DNA of 10,549 bases from Fibrobacter sp. UBA4373. Its GTDB lineage: Bacteria > Fibrobacterota > Fibrobacteria > Fibrobacterales > Fibrobacteraceae. Where the stretch lies: NCBI GenBank assembly GCA_002390045.1, contig DGSB01000051.1, positions 3,260 through 13,808 of the forward strand, in the 5' to 3' direction. Both the position numbers and the translations under genes were made by a program. The notes beneath the pieces were generated by a model. That model ran no database searches and had not been told where the DNA came from. It saw nothing but the letters and a program-made list of their open reading frames with translations. Of the stretch, positions 6,006 to 10,549 are shown piece by piece (position 1 is the first letter of the stretch; each line of letters begins with the position of its first letter).

Positions 6006-6725
6006 TCAGTTGTCTAAGGACAACTTGCGAATTTCGCCCGCTTTAAGCGATCCCAAAGCCCACTTCCCGATGCGAACACGAACGAGTCGCAGGACTTCTA
6101 TTTCGAAAGTTTGCAAAATTCGGCGAATTTCGCGATTTTTGCCTTCATGCAAAACCACGGAAAGCCACGCGTTCTTTTCGCCCGTTCTAAGAATCCGGAC
6201 TTGAGCCATCTGCATCCATTCCGCATTTTCCCCAAAGACGCGCGGTGGAACCAAAACGCCGGCCTGCATTTTTTCCATTTCTTCTGCGCTAGGAAGCCGG
6301 GAAACCTGTACATGGTATTCCTTTTCCAAATGTGTTTCCGGAGCGAGAATCTTATCGGCAAAAGCCGTATCGTTTGTAAAAAGCAACAGGCCTTCGCTCG
6401 CCTTGTCGAGACGCCCCACCGGGAAAACATGCTGGGGAAGCTTTCCCTGCAAAAGGTCCATGACCGTTTTACGCCCTTTTTCGTCGGAAGCCGTCGTCAC
6501 AATTCCGCGGGGCTTGTTCATGGCAAAGTAGACGTGCTCCGTCTGAAGAACCGGATTCCCATCGACAGCGATTTGGGAAGATTCCGTCGCCGGAGCCTCC
6601 GGATCCCGGACAGAACGGCCATCCAAAGTGACACGTCCTTCGCGGACCAGTTTTTCTGCAGCAGACCGAGAGCAAAAGCCTCGTTTGTTCAATATTCGGG
6701 CAACGCCGAAACGTTTTGGCGACAT
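6006..6725 (-). CDS. RsuA/RluB/RluE-family rRNA pseudouridine synthase
   Basis: Cytosolic enzyme converting a specific uridine in rRNA to pseudouridine, 239 residues. Residues about 5-55 are an S4 RNA-binding domain (ARILNKRGFCSRSAAEKLV, then GRVTLDG). The catalytic domain follows: MNKPRGIVTT (69-78), the GRLD motif with catalytic Asp107 inside FPVGRLDKASEGLLLFTND, LEKEYHV (133-139) and the conserved GKNREIRR (195-202). These features place it in the RsuA/RluB/E/F branch. The length is close to RsuA and shorter than enterobacterial RluB, so whether it targets 16S or 23S rRNA is undecided. The ATG lies 6 nt after the stop of the GGDEF gene, with AAGGA overlapping that stop, so the two are probably cotranscribed. 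The lyase gene follows after 68 bp and may be separate. Confidence 0.93.
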   Translation of the reverse strand: MSPKRFGVARILNKRGFCSRSAAEKLVREGRVTLDGRSVRDPEAPATESSQIAVDGNPVLQTEHVYFAMNKPRGIVTTASDEKGRKTVMDLLQGKLPQHVFPVGRLDKASEGLLLFTNDTAFADKILAPETHLEKEYHVQVSRLPSAEEMEKMQAGVLVPPRVFGENAEWMQMAQVRILRTGEKNAWLSVVLHEGKNREIRRILQTFEIEVLRLVRVRIGKWALGSLKAGEIRKLSLDN

Positions 6726-6731
6726 TCGGAC

Positions 6732-8414
6732 TTAATCCTTGCGCGATTCTTTCGAATCTTTTTTCATTTTGTACATGCGCCCATCGGCAAAACGGTAAAC
6801 TTCGTCAGCGCTGGAATGGACTTCACTCCGAAGCGCTGTGCCGTAAGATGCCGAAAGAGGTATCGGAAGCGCTCGGGATGCTTCTTGTTGTAACTGCTTC
6901 ATTTTTTCGATTGCCGCATCAAAATCGTTCAAATGTTCCTGACGCACGATAAGCAAAAATTCATCGCCGCCCATCCGAATGGGAGTTCCGATTCCCTTAA
7001 AAGCTTCCGAAAGGGTCCGAGCGAAAGCCTTCAGCATTTCATCGCCTTGATCATGACCAAACGCATCGTTCACCTTTTTTAAGCCATTCATATCGATGCT
7101 TGTAATAGAATAATCCGAGCTTACGCCATTTAACGCATCAAAGATCTGTTCACATTTTGCACGGTTGTAAAGCCCCGTCAGAGCATCCCGATACGCAAGC
7201 GAAGATAGCAATTCTTTTTCCGTTTTACTGGCGATCGCCTTTTGCAAATACATGGCATAACTGACCAATAGCGACATCAAATAAGCAAGAACGCCCCAAG
7301 GAACAATTGGATTTGCCCGTGGGTCCACTCCCGGGAACACATGATTCAACAAAAAGGACACCATTTCCGCCACACCGGACAGGCAAAAAATCAAGAATCC
7401 CAAACCAGCAATTTTTACCGGAAGGCTATCCCGTTTGGAAAAAACAACTCCCGGAATCATTAAAAAAGCAACCCCAATCACTACGCTGACATGGAAAGGA
7501 AATAAGAAATGGGAATAATTCGCAATGTGGAAAACCTGTAAAAACGTCGTGACCACAAAGAATAGACCATTAAAGAGGAACAGACCAAAAAGGCCATACC
7601 AACGCCAACCCCAAATTTTCTTGTAACGGATCGTCACGAACAAAAGTTCAACTACAACCGGAGCAAGGAATAGCGTTGCATACTCAATCACCGCATTCAA
7701 TTCGAGATTCGACGAAATCAGCTGGATTTCATGCGTATAGCAGACCGTCCAAACTCCGAGGACAAAAGAAAACAGCCCGATCAAAGGCATGCGGTAGAAA
7801 TGCGACGCATATCCCATCGCTCCGACACCTCCGATCATCGCCATCATTCCAAAAAGGCACATAAAAACGGCCAAGCAAAATGCAGGCGAAAGATGGAGCG
7901 CAGAATGCGAGATGCCAAGTGATTGCCCATGCAAAAGGGTCATTTGCGGCATAATATCAAAAGCACCCGATTCCGCTGCATAGACATGAATGCTCAGATG
8001 CTTTCCTTCCCAGCCAGACGGAAGAGAAATGCGATGATATCCGCTCCCAATAACCCCTCCCTTTTCCATAAGATCCTGGCCATAGGAATAAATTTTTTCT
8101 TCGTTCAAAAAGACTTCCAAAGCGGAAACGAACAAGCGAATCTGCAAGGCCGAATAACCGCAAAGGTTCGAAGGCATTGTCGCATCGAGAAAAAGAGAAT
8201 CTCCATAAAACACATTGCCCGCAACCGGCTTAAAATTCTTTAAGGATTTTGGGGCAAATTTTTGACCGTGATAATCCACCACCCACTGGGAATCCAACAC
8301 GACCGCTTGATCTGTGGAATGATGATCCATCAAAGCGGCAAGGCCAACGAAAAAAAACACCGCGAGCAAGAGTGCCAGCGTGAAAAACCCCACTTTGCGT
8401 CTAATCGATGTCAT
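6732..8414 (-). CDS. Membrane-bound GGDEF diguanylate cyclase with 7TM-DISM-like sensor region
   Basis: Predicted inner-membrane enzyme making cyclic di-GMP in response to an extracytoplasmic signal. The ATG at 8414 is preferred (560 residues) because AGGAG lies 9 nt upstream. The in-frame TTG at 8423 directly abuts that AGGAG and is unlikely. Numbering from the TTG frame: one membrane helix (about 11-31), a periplasmic jelly-roll-like domain (about 40-170, LFVSALEVFLNEEKIYSYG), about seven membrane helices (178-395), then a GGDEF domain (about 405-555). YRDALTGLYNR, SIDMNGLKKVNDAFGHDQGD and an intact GGDEF (485-489) indicate an active cyclase. The inhibitory RxxD site expected just upstream reads KGIG and is absent. 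The order resembles 7TMR-DISM receptors. The ligand is unknown. Confidence 0.9.
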   Translation of the reverse strand: MTSIRRKVGFFTLALLLAVFFFVGLAALMDHHSTDQAVVLDSQWVVDYHGQKFAPKSLKNFKPVAGNVFYGDSLFLDATMPSNLCGYSALQIRLFVSALEVFLNEEKIYSYGQDLMEKGGVIGSGYHRISLPSGWEGKHLSIHVYAAESGAFDIMPQMTLLHGQSLGISHSALHLSPAFCLAVFMCLFGMMAMIGGVGAMGYASHFYRMPLIGLFSFVLGVWTVCYTHEIQLISSNLELNAVIEYATLFLAPVVVELLFVTIRYKKIWGWRWYGLFGLFLFNGLFFVVTTFLQVFHIANYSHFLFPFHVSVVIGVAFLMIPGVVFSKRDSLPVKIAGLGFLIFCLSGVAEMVSFLLNHVFPGVDPRANPIVPWGVLAYLMSLLVSYAMYLQKAIASKTEKELLSSLAYRDALTGLYNRAKCEQIFDALNGVSSDYSITSIDMNGLKKVNDAFGHDQGDEMLKAFARTLSEAFKGIGTPIRMGGDEFLLIVRQEHLNDFDAAIEKMKQLQQEASRALPIPLSASYGTALRSEVHSSADEVYRFADGRMYKMKKDSKESRKD

Positions 8415-8423
8415 CGAAAACAA

Positions 8424-8529
8424 CTCCTAATCATAATTTATATAGCAAAAGTCCCTTATGGAGAATTTCGGCAGGCAAAAAAAGTCAAAAAGGTCTATTT
8501 TATAAAAGAATTCTTTCAATGGAGATACA
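8424..8529. other. AT-rich gap between divergent GGDEF and rhodanese genes
   Basis: This 106-bp gap must hold the start signals for both genes. On the plus strand GGAG lies 5 nt before the rhodanese ATG, and TATAAA at 8501-8506 could be a -10 element, but no matching -35 was found. On the minus strand AGGAG precedes the GGDEF ATG, and TATATAAAT lies a little further upstream without a clear -35. No RNA gene was seen. Confidence 0.4.
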
Positions 8530-8919
8530 ATGAAACACTTCACATGGATTTTTCTCGCCATTTCCCTTTTCGCAAGTTTTGCGTTTGCAGATAACACTTC
8601 CCCAAACACCTATGCCACCATTTCTTGGGAAAAAGCGATCGAAATGAGCAAGTCCAAAAAATCCAAGGCGATTTTTGTCGATGTCCGCACCCCAGAGGAA
8701 GTCGCCCAGGGGACTGTCGACGGATCTTTGAATATTCCCCTGCAACAAATTCAAACACGATACAGCGAACTTCCCAAAGACAAAGACCTTTTGATCTTCT
8801 GCCGCAGCGGTAGACGTAGCCAAGCCGCATCCGAATTCTTGACGCAGCAGGGCTATACGAAGGTTTACAACGTGGACGGAGGATTCCTGGCAGCACCGCC
8901 GGCCAAAGCCTTTAAGTAA
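8530..8919 (+). CDS. Exported single-domain rhodanese (sulfurtransferase)
   Basis: The protein has 129 residues. Residues 1-20 (MKHFTWIFLAISLFASFAFA) are a signal peptide with an Ala-x-Ala cleavage site, so the protein should act in the periplasm, like PspE. The rhodanese domain spans about residues 30-122: IFVDVRTPEEV (48-58), GSLNIPL (65-71), then the active loop CRSGRRSQAA with the persulfide-forming Cys91, and the closing NVDGGF. All hallmarks of an active single-domain sulfurtransferase are present. The physiological sulfur donor and acceptor are not indicated by the neighbours. GGAG lies 5 nt upstream of the ATG. The last 55 bp overlap the 3' end of the convergent lpxK, and the gene's terminator lies inside lpxK. 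Confidence 0.93.
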   Translation: MKHFTWIFLAISLFASFAFADNTSPNTYATISWEKAIEMSKSKKSKAIFVDVRTPEEVAQGTVDGSLNIPLQQIQTRYSELPKDKDLLIFCRSGRRSQAASEFLTQQGYTKVYNVDGGFLAAPPAKAFK

Positions 8920-9779
8920 TTTTCAAAAGTCGAATTGATTTGAACCCGTTCTTTAGCAACGTAAAGGAGCGGGTTTTCTTTTTCTCTATCTTCCAGACGG
9001 AAAAGATCCTTTTCGGTAAGGACGATCGGAAGCTTTTCGGATAATTCTTGTCGGAGTCTCTTGGCATACGACTTCGAATGATCGCGCAAAAAAACTTTCT
9101 GCTTGACGGAGATTCCCCCATCGGTGACATCCTTTGCCAAACGTTCCGGATTCCCAATACCCGTGACGATTTTGGCAAAAGTTCCACGGGAAAGCGTCTC
9201 GCCTCGATAATTGACAATGCGGTCTAAAGTGAACGAGGCGGCCAAAGAACTGCTTTCGACCCCCGAGCGAGAACACGTGACCGTCAGAGCCTCGGGATGG
9301 TCTTCTTCAAGGCTCACGCAGGATCCCCAAGGGATCAAATCCCTGAGGCTTTTCGCTCTTTCATTCCAACGCAAAACGAACACGTCTGCATCCACAAAGC
9401 GCGTATCTTCGAGCCCTCCATCACAAAGGATGATGTCAAATTTTCCATCCAAATCCTTTGCCGTGCGGAAACGATCCGAAGTCTTCAAAACGGCCGCACC
9501 ACGAACCTTGGATTGGAGCATCCGGAATTCATCCCAAGCGGCACTGTGACAAAGGATGGCCACGCTCTTCCCTTGAAGGAGAAGCTCTTCTGCCATTTTT
9601 TGAACAAGCGGCGTTTTGCCGGCTCCCCCCGCAAGATGCGAACCGACAACGACGAGACGGCTTTTTTTCAAAGGCGTCCGTGGCCGGTACCGCGTAAAGC
9701 GTAGCACGCAAAAGCCTGCACGATAAGCACAAGCAAGCAATACGCGCAACGGAGTCAAAAACGGAAAAAGTCCAAGCAT
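8865..9779 (-). CDS. lpxK: Divergent tetraacyldisaccharide 4'-kinase LpxK
   Basis: Inner-membrane kinase that would phosphorylate the 4' position of the lipid A disaccharide precursor, 304 residues (family usually about 320-350). A hydrophobic N-terminus (1-28, membrane anchor) precedes VVVGSHLAGGAGKTPLV (43-59) with Walker A Lys55. TEKDLFRL (255-262) and DH (233-234) are conserved late motifs, and GIGNPERLA (207-215) fits the usual GIA-x-P region. Other signatures are altered. SRGYG is replaced by CHSAAW, the region before the GDEP motif is about 20 residues shorter and reads WDEF (82-85), and DDG-[FL]-Q-H reads DGGLED (120-125). Activity is therefore less certain than family membership. The last 18 codons are antisense to the rhodanese gene. 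The ATG has a weak GGGAT site 2 nt upstream. Confidence 0.82.
   Translation of the reverse strand: MLGLFPFLTPLRVLLACAYRAGFCVLRFTRYRPRTPLKKSRLVVVGSHLAGGAGKTPLVQKMAEELLLQGKSVAILCHSAAWDEFRMLQSKVRGAAVLKTSDRFRTAKDLDGKFDIILCDGGLEDTRFVDADVFVLRWNERAKSLRDLIPWGSCVSLEEDHPEALTVTCSRSGVESSSLAASFTLDRIVNYRGETLSRGTFAKIVTGIGNPERLAKDVTDGGISVKQKVFLRDHSKSYAKRLRQELSEKLPIVLTEKDLFRLEDREKENPLLYVAKERVQINSTFENYLKALAGGAARNPPSTL
8943..8983 (+). terminator. Intrinsic terminator of the rhodanese gene, inside lpxK coding sequence
   Basis: AACCCG (8943-8948) pairs with CGGGTT (8970-8975). After a small internal loop, CTTTA (8951-8955) pairs with TAAAG (8962-8966) around GCAACG. TTTTCTTTTTC follows. It begins 24 nt after the rhodanese stop codon. 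On the opposite strand the same bases encode lpxK residues about 266-279, where the hairpin is preceded, not followed, by the A/T-rich run and so should not stop lpxK transcription. Confidence 0.75.
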
Positions 9780-9845
9780 AATCCCAAATTAAATTTATAC
9801 CTTTATTTCTGTCCAAATCATTTACTTGAAAATAAGGCAAAAGTT

Positions 9846-10549
9846 ATGCGCGTACTCGTTCTGAACTGCGGCAGTTCCTCGGTGAAGTTTGCCGTTATCG
9901 ATACCAATACGAAAGAATCTATCGCAAGCGGTCTCGTCGAAAATATCGGCGTGAACGGTCACACCAAGGCTAAGGGACCGGAAGGCAAAATCGACTTCAA
10001 CTTCGATTGCCCGACCCACGCCGAAGCCGTGGACCAGGTCAAAAAGTTCCTCGATTCTCAAAAGCTCACCGCGACCATCGAAGCCATCGGTCACCGCGTG
10101 GTGCATGGCGGAAAGTACATCAAGAGCGAAAAGGTGACTCAAGAAGTCATCGACTACATCCGTAGCATCACCCTGTTTGCACCTCTCCACGAACCGGCTC
10201 ACGCAACCGGTATGGAATGCGCAACCAAGTTCTTCCCGGGCCTTCCGCAAGTCGCCGTCTTTGACACCGCATTCCACCAGACAATGCCGGAAAAGGCTTT
10301 CCTCTACGGCATTCCGTACAAGTTCTACGAACAGGATGCGATCCGCCGCTACGGTGCCCACGGTACAAGCCACCGTTTTGTCACCGCAGAAGCTTGCAAC
10401 GTTCTCGGCACAAAGCCAGAAGAAACCTGCCTCATCACCGCTCACCTCGGCAACGGCAGTTCTTGCTCCGCCATTTTGAACGGCAAGTGCGTCGACACCA
10501 CGATGGGCTTTACTCCGCTTGAAGGCCTCATCATGGGAACACGTTCCGG
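9846..10549 (+). CDS. ackA: Acetate kinase (3' end beyond window)
   Basis: Cytosolic enzyme that makes ATP and acetate from acetyl phosphate, normally paired with phosphotransacetylase. 234 complete codons of an expected 400 or so are visible, still open at the edge. MRVLVLNCGSSSVKF carries the N-terminal signature with Asn7. GHRVVHGG (Arg84), FDTAFHQTMP (Asp140), YGAHGTSHRF (His172) and MGFTPLEGLIMGTRS (Arg233) match the catalytic Arg91, Asp148, His180 and Arg241 of the Methanosarcina enzyme, as recalled. Codon choice is strongly biased (ATC, CTC, AAG, GAA), suggesting high expression, as expected for an acetate-producing fermenter. AAGG lies 9 nt upstream of the ATG. No clear promoter was found in the 66-bp gap to the divergent lpxK. 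A pta gene may lie downstream, outside the window. Confidence 0.97.
   Translation, partial: MRVLVLNCGSSSVKFAVIDTNTKESIASGLVENIGVNGHTKAKGPEGKIDFNFDCPTHAEAVDQVKKFLDSQKLTATIEAIGHRVVHGGKYIKSEKVTQEVIDYIRSITLFAPLHEPAHATGMECATKFFPGLPQVAVFDTAFHQTMPEKAFLYGIPYKFYEQDAIRRYGAHGTSHRFVTAEACNVLGTKPEETCLITAHLGNGSSCSAILNGKCVDTTMGFTPLEGLIMGTRS

Noticed and set aside
6111..6893. 260-codon plus-strand frame opposite the pseudouridine synthase
   Set aside because: It crosses the junction of two well-supported minus-strand genes and has no domain signal.
8415..8423. TTG start at 8423 for the GGDEF protein
   Set aside because: The AGGAG directly touches this TTG, leaving no spacing. The ATG at 8414 is 9 nt from it and is a standard start.
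9822..10445. 207-codon minus-strand frame opposite ackA
   Set aside because: It is an antisense shadow of acetate kinase, whose signatures are complete on the plus strand.

Overview
The window looks like chromosomal DNA from a diderm, probably anaerobic, member of the Fibrobacterota (Fibrobacter or Hallerella type). This is an inference. It rests on a secreted pectate lyase with Ig-like domains, a CBM6/35-like module and a type IX-like C-terminal domain, a lipoprotein FKBP with a Lys/Ala/Asp-Ser-Ile repeat tail, an acetate kinase, a lipid A kinase and moderate GC content. No mobile element, CRISPR array, tRNA or rRNA was seen.

Layout, left to right. (1) 1-1253, minus: 5' part of a Mip/FkpA-like lipoprotein peptidyl-prolyl isomerase whose long 11/14-residue repeat tail runs off the left edge. 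(2) 1300-1986, plus, divergent: exported protein resembling an outer-membrane beta barrel. (3) 2073-2473: a compact unit with a near-consensus promoter, a 5' hairpin, a 70-codon gene of unknown function, alternative 3' hairpins and a strong intrinsic terminator. (4) 2499-3344, plus: folD, starting only 25 nt after that terminator and ending at a terminator shared with the convergent lyase gene. (5) 8414 down to 3406, minus: a membrane GGDEF protein, a pseudouridine synthase 6 nt behind it, then the 843-residue pectate lyase. (6) 8530-8919, plus: exported rhodanese, overlapping by 55 bp the 3' end of (7) 9779-8865, minus, a divergent LpxK. (8) 9846 to the right edge, plus: ackA, truncated by the window.

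How the genes fit together. Most are independent housekeeping or envelope genes: protein folding, one-carbon metabolism, rRNA modification, lipid A synthesis and acetate/ATP production. The lyase serves plant cell-wall attack. Only the GGDEF/pseudouridine synthase pair is clearly operon-like. No multi-gene defence or novel enzymatic system is evident. The points most worth following are the structured small-gene/terminator leader ahead of folD, the degenerate motifs of LpxK, the terminator buried in lpxK coding sequence, and the hendecad tail of the FKBP lipoprotein.
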